From Polytrichum commune (taxonomy: Eukaryota; Streptophyta; Polytrichopsida; Polytrichales; Polytrichaceae): 64,000 nucleotides of DNA. Of this stretch, positions 37,287 to 47,934 are shown piece after piece. The notes beneath the pieces are model-generated. The model was not told the origin of the DNA. It was given only the letters and a program-made list of their open reading frames with translations, and searched no databases. The stretch's first letter is position 1; the number at the start of each line of letters is the position of its first letter. The position numbers and the translations under genes are program-made. Location: the NCBI GenBank assembly GCA_950295325.1, contig OX485803.1, positions 76,275,554 through 76,339,553 on the forward strand, written 5' to 3'.

Positions 37287-37738
37287 ATGGGGACATGGCG
37301 GGGCTCAGGCTCATCAGGTTCGGCAGTGGTACTAATATTGGTTTTTCTATCAGTAGCCGTATCGGTTTGTTACGCTAGAGAGCTGACAGAATCGTTGACA
37401 GTCCCGGAGATCCCAACCCAACTTGGCGTACCTTCAGGGGTTGAGCTGCAAATTGTGCTGTCTGCAAAGGGTTATCAGTACTACAAATTCAACGGTACTA
37501 GCTGGGTGAACAACAACGCATCGGCAAGGCTGTATAACTCGAAGAAGAAAGAGGTGGCGCGTCACTACTACCTGCCTCATGTGGACGACCACGGTGGGCA
37601 GCCTACTTGGGAAACGCTTTCTTCCAACTCTGGAGTTTCCTTCAGCAGAGTGACATGCAAGGCGAGCGTCAAGGTGACCGAAGGAGCTGGCAATATTGCC
37701 TGGGTTCTTCTTCAAGCCACAGACTCCTCGGGGGACGA
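37287..37738 (+). CDS. secreted DUF3455-family protein, exon 1
   Basis: Start of a two-exon gene (37287-37738 joined to 38026-38173) for a 199-residue protein. Residues 1-30 form a signal peptide: a short basic start, a hydrophobic core (VVLILVFLSVAVSV) and CYA before the likely cut. The mature part has the features of the DUF3455 family (VPSGVELQIVLSAKGYQYYK, then ARLYNSK, HYY, PTWE, and AWVLLQATDSSG at the exon end). DUF3455 proteins occur in mosses, fungi and bacteria; their biochemical role is unknown to me. The protein is probably extracellular or cell-wall located. The exon ends before GTAAGT, two bases into a codon. Confidence 0.88.
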
Positions 37739-38025
37739 GTAAGTCACTGCACAGAACTTTTATCAAATTATTGCTCACCCGGAATTGAAATAGAGATTAC
37801 AGGAACGGGATAGGAATCAAGGAGCTTAATTATAGGAGACCGCCTCCAACATGAGGCAGGAGCACTCGGCCCAACACCACCACCACTTCTGGAGCCACGC
37901 TATTTTTCTAGGTGTCTTTAACTACTTGTGTGGAAGACGATGAGAATTTGAATTTGATGAATACTCAAGTACCTGAGACTGAGACTGAATATTGTTGCCG
38001 AAATTATTTGTTTTGGTTGTGGCAG
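37739..38025 (+). other. intron of the DUF3455 gene
   Basis: A 287-bp intron with GTAAGT donor and TTGTGGCAG acceptor. Splicing restores a continuous frame across the DUF3455 domain. Confidence 0.85.
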
Positions 38026-38173
38026 GGAGTATTTTGGCAAGGTAACCTATGTGCAGCGCTACAACACGTACCATGGAATTCCGCCAGCCAAAACAGCCGG
38101 CGTCCGTGAAGGCCACGTCACAAAGTCGTCATACACCGCAAGCTATGCATTCTATGTTCCGAAGTCTCGATAA
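38026..38173 (+). CDS. secreted DUF3455-family protein, exon 2
   Basis: Completes the domain with YFGKVTYVQRYNTYHGIPP, TAGVREGHVTKSSYTASYAF and the C-terminus YVPKSR, ending in TAA at 38171-38173. The pattern (F.KVTY.QR..T.GG.PP followed by a short linker and Y.A.Y.FY) is the usual end of DUF3455 proteins, so the protein looks complete. No stop or frameshift interrupts it. Confidence 0.88.
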
Positions 38174-39699
38174 CTTCAGATTTTAAAAGAGTTAGCAGCA
38201 ATTACGAGGCTCTCGTCAAAGATAGGCTAGGCTACCTCTAAAATTGCATCAACTAGCTTGCAACTGGTGACCCACATCTATACGGACTCAAAATTCTCTG
38301 TCCTGGATTCCTTGAAAGTTCATAATTCACGCATCGATGAACATCAAGGATTGACCTCAGGAGCAATATAAAGGACTTGTGGTAGCGACGATTCCAGGTG
38401 CTTAGAAGGACATACGTCCAGTTGATTGTGGTGAAGAAAATTGCCAAAAAGCTGATCGACTCATGAGTCGAAGCTGGTTGAAACTGGTGGAGAATATTGT
38501 AGCCAATTCAACCTGCAGTATACAATGGGTTTGTGGATATGTGGGTTGCGAACTCATCGACGCCCATGGAATTGGATGCGCAAGACAATACTCGAGGGAA
38601 CACTAGTAGCATACGAGTCCTACGCAATTGTCTCACGTCGACGAAATTCCAGTTACTTAGGTCAATTGCCTAGGACTCGTATGCTTTTATTCGAATCACT
38701 GTCCATCAATGTTACATAATGATCATAGACATGTTGGGAATTATGATCATTTCTGTTACTTTACAAAATAAAAAATCTGCATTCTGAATTCAGGTGGCCT
38801 CCTTTGGTTTTGATATTGATCGGCTTCAGTGGGGGTTCCACGCAAGGAATTTTGGGCGATTTAGACACATGCAATACAGAAGGAAAAACCAGGTGGATGG
38901 ATGGCCTTTGATTTCCAAACTCATTAAAATAACTGAAAAGAGATGTATACAAGAGGGAAGTTGTTGCGACGGATACATTAATAGTTGCCGGTGCGGGTGT
39001 ACAACAACTTCCTCCCCTGCCAACTACAAATATTTTTCAATAGGCCTTTTTTCCCTTCCAAGATTCAAATGAGATTTTTCAATTCATTTGTTGTTTCTTT
39101 GATTCTCGATTTCTCACGTTCATCATCCATGGCACTTTAGTTTGTAGGTAGAATGGTGGACATCTTCCAGTTGGTTCGTATGAGTTGATGATTCATCTCT
39201 CTCCACTCTTGAGAGCTCCACATAATAACAATATTGCTCAATTACAATGCTCAGTCCATGGTAATCCTTGATCTTGGGATTAATCTCAACTACTGCAATC
39301 CCTAAACCATTCAACCTCCACCCAAACCCAAAGATTCAAAAGTGCAATGCTTGTTTTGAAACCAAGGTTTAAAACAATTAATATAAGTTAAGCTAAATTA
39401 AGTTAACCCACTGATGAATTCATTCTATACTTGGAACAACTCCCCAATCCCAAGGTAGACCCTTAGTGTGGGTCCCATCACTTATGCACATTTATTACCT
39501 TTGTTATATGACAAATCAAGCCTAAAAATGTTGTATTATGAGCGTCATAGTCATAGTTGTAATATCGAAGTAAATTAACACTAGAAATTTTAATTGACAA
39601 GAAATGTATCGTACAATCAAGGTGTCGTGTTATTGAGTGTCGTATGATTGAGGTGAGATTGTACCTTCAAAGAGCTATAATCATATCATACTCAAACAT
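38174..39699. other. downstream gene-free stretch
   Basis: 3' flank of the DUF3455 gene. It holds the hairpin at 38608-38685 and, at about 39480-39660, an inverted relative of the 4478-4630 sequence (ends like CAATCTCACCTCAAT and CACTCAATAACAC), probably another mariner/pogo-type fragment. No gene. Confidence 0.45.
38608..38685. repeat. near-perfect 23-bp inverted repeat (hairpin)
   Basis: The left arm 38608-38630 begins AGCATACGAGTCC and the right arm 38663-38685 ends GGACTCGTATGCT. They pair over 23 bp with one mismatch around a 32-base loop. A decayed relative lies at 14390-14555. It could be a MITE core or a microRNA-like precursor; sequence alone cannot tell. Confidence 0.7.
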
Positions 39700-40110
39700 G
39701 TATTTGGAGTTTTTATGATACATTGGTACAAATGTATACACATGGTATTACATATTAATACCAAACGTATGTACACTGTAAAGTCTGTAATATCATGGTT
39801 GTGACAACCAAAGTGCAAGTGATATCAAAGATTTTTGTACTATTAACATGGATGCATGATGGAAGAGATTTAGTGTAACATAATGGAATAATACAAAGTC
39901 GACATTGCAACATTGCAACAATGATAATAATTACAATGATGACAAAGTGATGCATGCGAGCGTGTGATTTGAAATCTTTGGTGGTTTATTTTAATGTCAA
40001 AACCTATAATATATGGAAAGAAAACGTGACAACAAGGAGTGAGATTTTAACCGAGGACATCCGTTCCCTAGGGTTTGGGATACAAGAGAAGGAGAGACAT
40101 TAAGGAGGTT
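39700..40110. repeat. dispersed repeat, inverted copy of 16630-16990
   Basis: Shares TTGTGACAACCAAAGTG-like, TCTTTGGTGG and GTGACAACAAGGAGTGAG blocks, complementary to the 16.6-16.95 kb segment. Confidence 0.5.
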
Positions 40111-40199
40111 GATATTACGGGGATGAGAGTGACATACTCTATTGGGTGATCTAGAATGGATCAGATTCTCCAATGATTGGGATGTTGTCGCCAATTGCG

Positions 40200-40490
40200 A
40201 AACAGGCTAGTAAACTTCCCAGATGTGACGTAGCAATTAGCATGTCATTTTCCAACACCTTCTTGTGTATGTCCTCCAGATTCAACACAGTCGCCGGTCC
40301 ACAAGTAAGTATGATGTATCAATGCCGTGTAGTACTCATCGTTGTGGTTCAAGCTTTTCTTATAATACAGGTATTCTAATATCAACCTTCAAGCCGGCAC
40401 CTTACAGGCTAGCTACTGCCCAAACATCCAAGTGACTCATATAAAGAGCTTCCAAGTCAACTTTCTCTTATAATACTTACTAAACTGTAT
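40200..40490 (+). pseudogene. orphan duplicate of the DUF3455 promoter
   Basis: AGTAAACTTCCCAG, TTCCAACACCTTC, CAACACAGTCGC and CCAAGTGACTCATATAAAGA parallel, in order, the sequence at 36718-36980 ahead of the DUF3455 gene (GGTAAGCTGCCCAG, TTCCCAACACCTTTC, CAACACTATGGTCGC, CCAAGTGACTG...CATATAAAGA). No coding sequence follows. A family E-type transposon end begins at about 40497, just past the TATA box. Confidence 0.6.
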
Positions 40491-40496
40491 TAAACA

Positions 40497-41276
40497 ACTA
40501 CACTAAATATGGTATTTCGTGTCAACGATTCTAATCATTTTGGCATTTTGCTCAATACTAATCGTAAACCATGGTGTAGTGTCACCAACATTAGATGTTA
40601 ACCCAACATTATTTTTCGTTCCTTGTAGATTTTTTGAGGGATTATAGATCTATAGAGTTGCAATTACCGTTACTTATCAAGTGATTTTTCATCCATATTT
40701 CAATCATCCATGACAATATTTCATCACAAGTTGCTGACAAGAGAAAACACTATATTCGTTAAATTGAAACTTTCTCTAGTCTCAAATTAATATATGGATC
40801 AAACAACATTCCGTGTTCCGAAACTATATTGCGAACAATCTCAAATATATTATATGTTCTAATATCCCAAATCTATGGGGTGTGGACATAAGCACATATG
40901 GTAGAGCACTGAACACCAACTTCATCAACAAAAACACTTTGGGTAGAGCACTCCAAACTAGTTTCACCCAAGAAACATATAAAATGATTTCTATTAATAG
41001 CATGGTCAATAAAATATAGACATTGCAACATACAAAGTACATGCAATAAATGCATTTTTCTTCAATGGAAAATTTAGTCCCAAACTTAATAAAAAAATGA
41101 ACTTCACAACTGTATTGAAATATAGTAAATGGATATTCATCCAACCCCAAACAATATAGCATTCGCAAGTTCTACCCAAACTTTGCCCCAAGTTTGAGGA
41201 GCACACATATGAGTAATATATATTCGTCGAATTACATATTACACTATAATCATGCTAACACAATCCTACCAACTTC
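40497..41276. other. family E-like transposon end and gene-free stretch
   Basis: Begins CTACACTAAATATGGTATTT, related to the element at 28623. The matching right end was not located. A 22-base stretch around 40745-40766 is identical to part of the truncated Copia gag region near 63120, which suggests another retroelement fragment. Confidence 0.4.
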
Positions 41277-42763
41277 TCATTCAACGTGGGTTGCTTCTTC
41301 TGCGATCCGAGCAAGGTTGTCTTTTGCAAAAGTTATGTACTTTTGAGGGATGGACACTGATCCACTATGATTTTTCCGTGGTTTCCATGCTATGAATATG
41401 GAATCTGTATCTACCCAAGATGGACCGTGCTCAGAATCCACCTTCCACCGGAAGTTAGGGTTTGTATCCCATTCTGTATAATGCCGAACAACATCTTCAT
41501 TCCGTGCTGTCGGTCGGTAGTACTCTACTTGTATTTGTCGAAAATGAGGGCTGGAAGTTACAAAATTTGGTTTGGACAAAGCTCTTGCCACCCACACTGG
41601 CTTTGCATATGTCTCATCTCCAGGACGCAAAATGAGCATATAACCTTCATGACAATCCACTGCAATGCGGAAAGATGGTGGCGGACGACTACTAGCAGGT
41701 CCCACGTAATGGTCGTCCACATCAAACTCCTCTCGAACCTCTCCATTTCCCAAAAGACTAGCCTCCGAAACTTGTACGTTGACACGTGTTTGTGGCCAAA
41801 ACCCATGCCTTAAAGTAAGGGGTGTATCTTGATGAAGGTTTGCCAAAGCGCCACGAACACGTGTCCAATATTGTATCCAACTTCCGTAACGAAGCCAACA
41901 CGATCCACCAACATCCGCTACCCTCAAACTCTCCCAATATTGTATGAAGCCTGATATGCCTTTACAAATGTCCTCCAAATTCTTCATGGGTATTGGTTTG
42001 CAAGGCTTAGGCTCTCCGTCAGGCAACATCGTCCTTCCCTCCCCATCAACACGCCATACAAGGAGACCCTCCGGCGGGCTCCAGTCTTGTGACGTGCACA
42101 ACAACTTGTATTGCATGGCGGGGACACCATCGTCACGCACGTAGAACCGAAATTGTTGTGCCTTCGTATGTTCGATCAATCGGTGAGCTCCGCTTCGAAT
42201 ATACGGTTCTATAAATGCCTTGAAGTCGGGAACCTCCTCGATCATATGGGGGATGACAGGAATGTTCTCCAAATCCATGTACGACTTCATCAACAATGGG
42301 ATTGTTGGAAAATCCTCCTCGCGCAACTTCATGCTCCAACGCCCAAAAGATGCATTGATATCGTCGTGCATGTGGCCTACCAATAGAAAGGACACAAAAA
42401 CCTCCTTGAAAATGCCTTTCGCAACCAACAACGACCAATATGCAAAAACATATCTACTTTTATAGTCCTTCGCACAATTGTCCAATTGGACACGTAGAGT
42501 TGGGGGCAAATTCTTGGCTATCACATCTTCACTTGGTGGCTCCGGCAAGGAGTGCACGCATACATCTCTTCCATCCAAGACCGCTTCATATAGAGGTGTT
42601 GATCCCGAGTTTTCAAATAACAATCTTGATGAATAGGACGGCGGTTTCTCCAAATCACGTAAAAGCTTTGCAAATGACCCTATTGTGTGGTTTGAATCCG
42701 CCGGATACAAATCAAGAGCATAATGAGCATACTTGACATCACCGTGTCCATGTGCAATTATCC
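41277..42763 (-). CDS. DUF7869-like (transposase-like) protein, exon 2
   Basis: Second and last exon of a minus-strand gene; its coding part starts at 42763 and ends in TGA at 41277-41279. It carries the most recognisable part of the family: HGHGDVKYAHY, PPTLRVQLDNCAKDYKSRYV, then FLLVGHMHDDINASFGRWSM. In DUF7869-type proteins the D of QLDN and the GH.H.D.D/N block are invariant and are plausible active-site positions of an RNase H-like fold (inference). Here the last position is N rather than the more usual D. The C-terminal 250 residues are less conserved. The acceptor is GGCTTTGCAG, and splicing joins the two frames exactly (…FVLLG + IIAHG…). No internal stop. Confidence 0.8.
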
Positions 42764-42847
42764 CTGCAAAGCCAACCCAATGGTTTAATATTCAACTATA
42801 ACACCAAAAAATTCACATGGTGTACATCTATGGCCCCAAGTACAAAC
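42764..42847 (-). other. intron of the DUF7869-like gene
   Basis: An 84-bp phase-1 intron with donor GTTTGTAC and acceptor TTTGCAG on the minus strand. Without splicing the frame stops after about ten codons. Confidence 0.75.
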
Positions 42848-44345
42848 CTAAAAGCACAAATTTGTGTTTAGGTAATGCAATGCAATTGTTATCGAAATCA
42901 TCTGTAACCGATACAGGAAGCTTAAAAAGGCCGTCCGTGGCTTTGATTCGATTTGCAAAACATGGTGAGGCTGTTTTGGCATGGTCCATTTTGTCATGGA
43001 TGATTGTAAGGACCTCCAAAGGCCTAGAGATGGACAAAGCTCTATTTGTGTAGTAATCATTACGGTGTGCCTCTTGCATGTTCACATGCTTGAAATAGTT
43101 CATTTGATGTGCGGCATAGGACTCTGTCCCCATCGTGTGTGCATCTCGAAGGCGTTTCAACTTCTCGCATTTGGAACAACGGGCAAATTTGTCGCCTCGT
43201 CTTTTTGTGATGTATTCGCTAAAGTGAGATTTTTTTATTGCACTCAGTTTCGACAACGAAATAGGGTCCAACCCAGCCTTCTCGCCAACTGCGTTTACGT
43301 CCAACAATATGTCTTTCCATTTCGTGCCTGTAGGAAGAACCTTCTCCACAACCTTTTCACCGGTTGAGAGTGTGCGTGTTTTGTGCGGCATTGCATCGGC
43401 AAGGGGGACAATGATGGTTGCCAGAGTGGCTGTTGCTTGTCTCGTTGCTTCCCTTGGTTTCTTTAAGCCCGTATTCCCATGGTGACGGGACCGGCGTCCT
43501 TCCTTGGCATACGCGGCTTGTCTATAAAATTCCGCTTTCGACACACCGTGAATGGTGTACCATGCCGTACAACACACGTCTATGCTCTCAAGGGTGATGA
43601 CCTTTCGACCCGCTCCGTTCACATGTATCGCCCTATGGACATCAAGCTTTTTGGTGGATCTTAGACGGAAATCTCCAAGCCACATTTCCTCGCGGATGGC
43701 CTTCAATTTATCCCTTGGGAATAATTGGCAACAGCGATGTACACAACAATCCTTTGTGGCAACTTCTCTAATAGACTCCTCACAGAGCAACCTTTGACGT
43801 TTACACTCATTTGCAGACGGAGTAGGACGTGCCAATGTATCGTACTTCCGTAGGCCTTTACGTGGCCGAATGTTTGCTTGGAGCTCCTGTTGGATTTGGA
43901 TGTGTCGTCGCTCATACTCATGCAAATTAACCCCATCAATTGTCACATTCCTCAACGGCCACCTTCGCAACGAGAACCTATGAGTTGGATTCACTTCGGA
44001 ATGTACGAGTGATTCCAATATAACAACTCCAACGTCCTCGGTGCCAAGGGGGTTTTCATCAATGCAATCTTGTGGATGTGTGTTACGACAAATACCCTCC
44101 GCCACAGCAACTCCACTGTCATTAACAAGTACCACATCCAAATTCACCCATGAAGCTCGTGAAAGCCCAGCACATTTCACAGTGGGGCAAGAAGGGGCAG
44201 ATGGCGAAGGACTCCCCAAATGACCTTCATCTGCACTGTCACCAAAACTATCCTCCCCGACAATGTCTAGGTCATCCCCAGACGAAGAATGGGAGTTGCC
44301 CATGTCTTCAGAGAAGGCATCCCCTCTTCCACCAGCTCCCTCCAT
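42848..44345 (-). CDS. DUF7869-like (transposase-like) protein, exon 1
   Basis: First coding exon of a protein of about 994 residues. I chose the ATG at 44345 (context GCGAAATGG) because a good acceptor (GTGTGTAG) lies just before it; ATGs at 44360 and 44366 are also in frame. Residues 1-60 are acidic and Ser-rich. Cysteine pairs at about 200-206 (CCVHRCC), 258-259 (DVCCTAWYTIHGVS) and 390-393 (FARCSKC) look like metal-binding sites. HDKMDHAKT at about 450-458 is the conserved D..D..K motif preceding the DUF7869 core. This architecture recurs in multicopy genes of plants, oomycetes and animals and is often regarded as transposon-derived; a transposase role is inference. The gene is intact and GC-richer than its flanks. 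Confidence 0.8.
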
Positions 44346-44350
44346 TTCGC

Positions 44351-45213
44351 CTACACACATGCACATGAAACCTCAACAAACATGCACACCATGTAAGGGT
44401 TCAAAAGAATCAAATATCAAAAAATGCAAGACATCATGATAAATGGGGACACCGAGGATAAAGACATTTGCAACACAACTACAATGTGAACTCCCAATAC
44501 TTTGCGCAAGTTCCAAAAAACATTTTGGGAGGGGGTTTGGGTCGACCGACCCAAACCTTCTCATGGTCAACCTCCAGCCGGCCAAGATGGGGTTGGGGTT
44601 TGGGTCGGTCGACCCAAACATTGTATGTCAAGGGGTCGAGGGGTTTTGGTCAAGCCCGCCCACACTGGTCGAGGGGTTTGGGTCGACCGACCCAAACCTG
44701 ATCACGGTCAGGCTGAACCCACCCACACTCGTGGAGGGGTTTGGGTCGACCGACCCAAACCTGGTAAGGGTCAGGTTGAAACCCTCCCACACTAGTGGAG
44801 GGGTTTCGGTCGACCGACCCAAACCTGGTAAGGGTCAGGCTGAGACCCGCCCACACTAGTGGAGGGGTTTCGGTCGACCGACCCAAACCTGGTAAGGGTC
44901 AGGCTGAAACCCTCCCACACTAGTGGAGGGGTTTCGGTCGACCGACCCAAACCTGGTTTAGGGTTTAGGGTTAAACCCACCCACACTAGTGGATGGGTTT
45001 CGGTCGACCGACCCAAACCTGGTTAAGGGTCAGGCTGAAACCCTCCCACATGAGTGGAGGGATTTCGGTCGACCGACCCAAACCTGTGTAAGGGTCAGGC
45101 TGAAACCCTCCCACACGAGTGGAGGGGTTTCGGTCGACCGACCCAAACCTGTGTAAGGGTCAGGCTGAAACCCACCCACACTAGCGGAGGGGTTTGGGTC
45201 GACTGACCCAAAC
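44351..45213 (-). other. putative 5'-leader intron holding palindrome array P1
   Basis: On the minus strand a CAG|GTTTGGG donor-like junction (45213) and a GTGTGTAG acceptor (44351) would remove the whole array, placing it in a leader intron directly before the start-codon exon. This mirrors the plus-strand gene, whose leader intron also holds an array. No transcript evidence is available. Confidence 0.4.
44535..45213. repeat. palindrome array P1 (11 copies, centre AC/GT)
   Basis: Eleven copies of an inverted repeat with arms GTTTGGGTCG and CGACCCAAAC (some left arms GTTTCGGTCG) around a two-base centre. Starts: 44535, 44598, 44676, 44739, 44803, 44867, 44931, 44997, 45062, 45127 and 45192. 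The centre is AC in ten and GT in the second. Most sit in a 63-66-bp tandem unit that also has CCCACACTAGTGGAGG and GGTCAGGCTGAAACC. Open frames across this array simply translate the repeat. Confidence 0.92.
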
Positions 45214-45478
45214 CTGATAAGAGTCACACTAAAACCCTCAAAATCCGGCGGATAATGCGGCGGATAATCCGAAATCCCATATGATTTTGAGCTCATTGCA
45301 AAGTTCCCGATGGGCTTCCATGCTGTGGATAGGTGCTCATGAACTTGCATCCTGTGGATAAGTGGTAATGAACGGCAGCATGCACGAACCTTGAAGTATA
45401 GCTCCGACTAAGAGTTCTCTCTACGAATTCAATAGTGGGATAAGAGCAAAAAAGGACAGAGTTTTGGGGGGTGCGTCC

Positions 45479-45485
45479 CTTTATA
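45479..45485 (-). promoter_or_regulatory. TATA-like box upstream of the DUF7869-like gene
   Basis: TATAAAG on the minus strand within GGATAGTATAAAGGGACG, about 1.1 kb before the start codon and 270 bp before the putative leader-intron donor. Position and strand fit a promoter for the minus-strand gene. Confidence 0.4.
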
Positions 45486-45910
45486 CTATCCACCTCCGTT
45501 TCTCCGACTTCCTCATTGGATGCCTTTCCCGCCTTGTTCTCCTGCAGCGGTTTTTTCAAACCTCCTGACATAATTCCCCGTTTTCTGTTTATAGTAGAAA
45601 ATGCGCATCTATCAATGCCCCTCTCATACCCCAGCCGTCATATGACTTAGTCTATGATATTTAATCTTTTTTTTTGTCTTGTGTGGATATGACATACGCC
45701 GTTGGGAGGAAGGGTGGCGGCCACATTAATTTTTTCAAGTATCATCAAGGTATATTTTAACCAATATGTAGACCCAAACACAACTCCATTCAATGCTTTC
45801 AAGTGTAAACCTATTTAGGTGGGGTTTGGGCCATTTGGAGGCTGCAATTATGAGAGAGTTTCCAAGGCTTGAGGCCATTGTCATGATGAATAGAAATATT
45901 TATTTGTCTC

Positions 45911-45929
45911 CCCTAAACCCTAAACCCTA
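45911..45929 (-). repeat. telomere-like tract (CCCTAAA)
   Basis: About two and a half CCCTAAA units. Confidence 0.8.
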
Positions 45930-46640
45930 GAACCTTGCTCTATTATCTCGCATGCAAGAGTGGCAATGACGAACGTATGTGGACGTTGTTAAGGGGATAC
46001 TAACTACCAATGTCCCTTTTTAGTTCAATATTTTAATGTTACTTGAATCCATCCTCAAGTTCACTTCAAGTTTACTAATGTGTGAGAGCAAAACATCGAA
46101 GATTGGACCCTAAACCCTTATAACATCCACAACATGAAATACGCATTGACTAAATACAAAACCAATTAGGATATCATGTTTAAACGTCCCATATAACATA
46201 TTAACATGATCAAGATTGTATTTACTATGACCTTCCGATTAGACTCTTCTTCATATTATGCAAACAATATCTGTTATATCTTCCTCCATTATCTAATACA
46301 CGTGGAGAGAACAATGAATAACAACATGATGTTGTGCTTCTCCGATTTACTTTTACATCACATTCCATATATTAAATACATCATGAACGATGATTTATTA
46401 GCGACTAATATGTGATTCCCTAAAGTGAGCGAAACATCCAAAGTTGGACCCCTAGCCCCTATTAACATCCACAATATTTCATGTTATTTGAATAAACACA
46501 AGACCAATCAATATATCGCGTTTAAACGTCTCAAATAAACACAATATCGTCTTCACTATAACCTTCCTATAAGACTCTTCTCACGAGTAAGACAATGTTA
46601 TACATTGACATTGGATAGATTAATATGTTATAACCCTATC

Positions 46641-46668
46641 CCCTAAACCCTAAACCCTAAACCCTAAA
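46641..46668 (-). repeat. telomere-like tract (four CCCTAAA units)
   Basis: Four perfect units of the plant-type telomere repeat, C-rich strand on the plus strand. It also counts as a cluster of plant telo-box motifs (AAACCCTAA). Confidence 0.9.
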
Positions 46669-47377
46669 CACCAAAATTTAGTAGTGGTTCACTGATGCCC
46701 CCATATACAAACAACATCTATTTTAAACGTTCTTATTAAGTGTATCAAACACTAACTATCATATTGAGTGTAATTATCATATTCATTGTAGTGACACTAC
46801 AACACTTTCATTGACTAGATAAAACTAAATTGGATATATAGAGTTTGATACACTAAATATGAATGCATACACTAATTACCAATATCCCTATGACAATATG
46901 TAAGGTTATATCTAAGGGGTTTTATTCTACTTGGAGTCAAACATTGTGGTATAATTCAAACAATATATTGACAAAAGAGGTGCCAATATTATAAAACCTC
47001 ATATACTAAAAGTCACTAAATATAATAGTTAATGCAATTATTTAGACCCTCACATGAGGACTTATATTTTGAAAACAAGGAATTGATGCCATGACAAAGT
47101 TGAATATTTTGGCCAACTTTCAATTTGCGCTAATCAAAAGAACATATGTTGTTTGTAATGTGTGCACACAACATTGCTCCATCCTCAAGCATGCAAGTGT
47201 GACATTAACCTACGTATGTGGAAGTCATTAATGGAACCATAAATCACAAATGACATTTGTGAGTTCATTCTTTCGTGAATTAGGATGTTATGATGACAAT
47301 ATACATTTGTATTGAGAACTACAAGCACCAAGGCCCTGTCATTTGACGTGTGTGCCATTCATTTATGGTTTGTGGTG

Positions 47378-47397
47378 TTTAGGGTTTAGGGTTTAGG
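47378..47397 (+). repeat. telomere-like tract (TTTAGGG)
   Basis: Almost three TTTAGGG units in the opposite orientation to those at 45911 and 46641. Confidence 0.85.
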
Positions 47398-47934
47398 CAT
47401 CATCGAACAAAAAACTGAATGTTTAAATGGCTTCATATGATATGTGAAGTCCATGGGGTTGAAGTAGATACATTTGTTATCATTTTGTTTCTCCCATGTA
47501 CTTCAAATTTGAGCTTCTAAGTACATATGTTAATGTTCACTGTAATGCTACTTGTTAGGGTATCCATTGTAGTCTAGAGCTTTGTCCTCTACCAACAACC
47601 ATCATAGAAATTAGAATACATAACCCAATACCCTTACCCATGTGAACGGTTACCATATTTATATTATTGCACCGTGTAATTGCCTTTGAAGATTGCAATA
47701 TAATTATGAATTACTCCTCTTAGATTTTGTAACACTCTCATATGATTCCATACGACTACATTATTGAAATACCAAAACAAATAATGGCTACGATGTTATC
47801 AATTATCAATTCCAATGGGCGATCATTCAATTCAACACCATTAAAATCAGAGTTGGCGATGGTGTAAATATTGTGCAACACCTTAGTCTATGTAGCTTTT
47901 TGAATGTTTTTGAATTGCCGGTAATGAATACCGG

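Larger units (their letters stand above)
45572..47934. other. divergent intergenic region with telomere-like motifs
   Basis: An AT-rich interval between the two divergent units. No gene. It contains three short TTTAGGG/CCCTAAA tracts (listed separately) and scattered ACTAAATAT and AACACTAA motifs resembling the MITE ends of the first 40 kb. Confidence 0.55.

Noticed and set aside
44443-45016. Several open frames of 60-140 codons on both strands with repeated FGSTDPN, LGRSTQT or WVxRPK phrases
   Set aside because: They are translations of palindrome array P1 in different frames. The palindrome has no stop in most frames, so long frames arise automatically.
45354-45362. TGTGGATAA, identical to a bacterial DnaA box (TTATCCACA on the other strand), near a ParB-like gene
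   Set aside because: A nine-base match is expected by chance at this scale and the genes around contain spliceosomal introns; no replication-origin structure is present.
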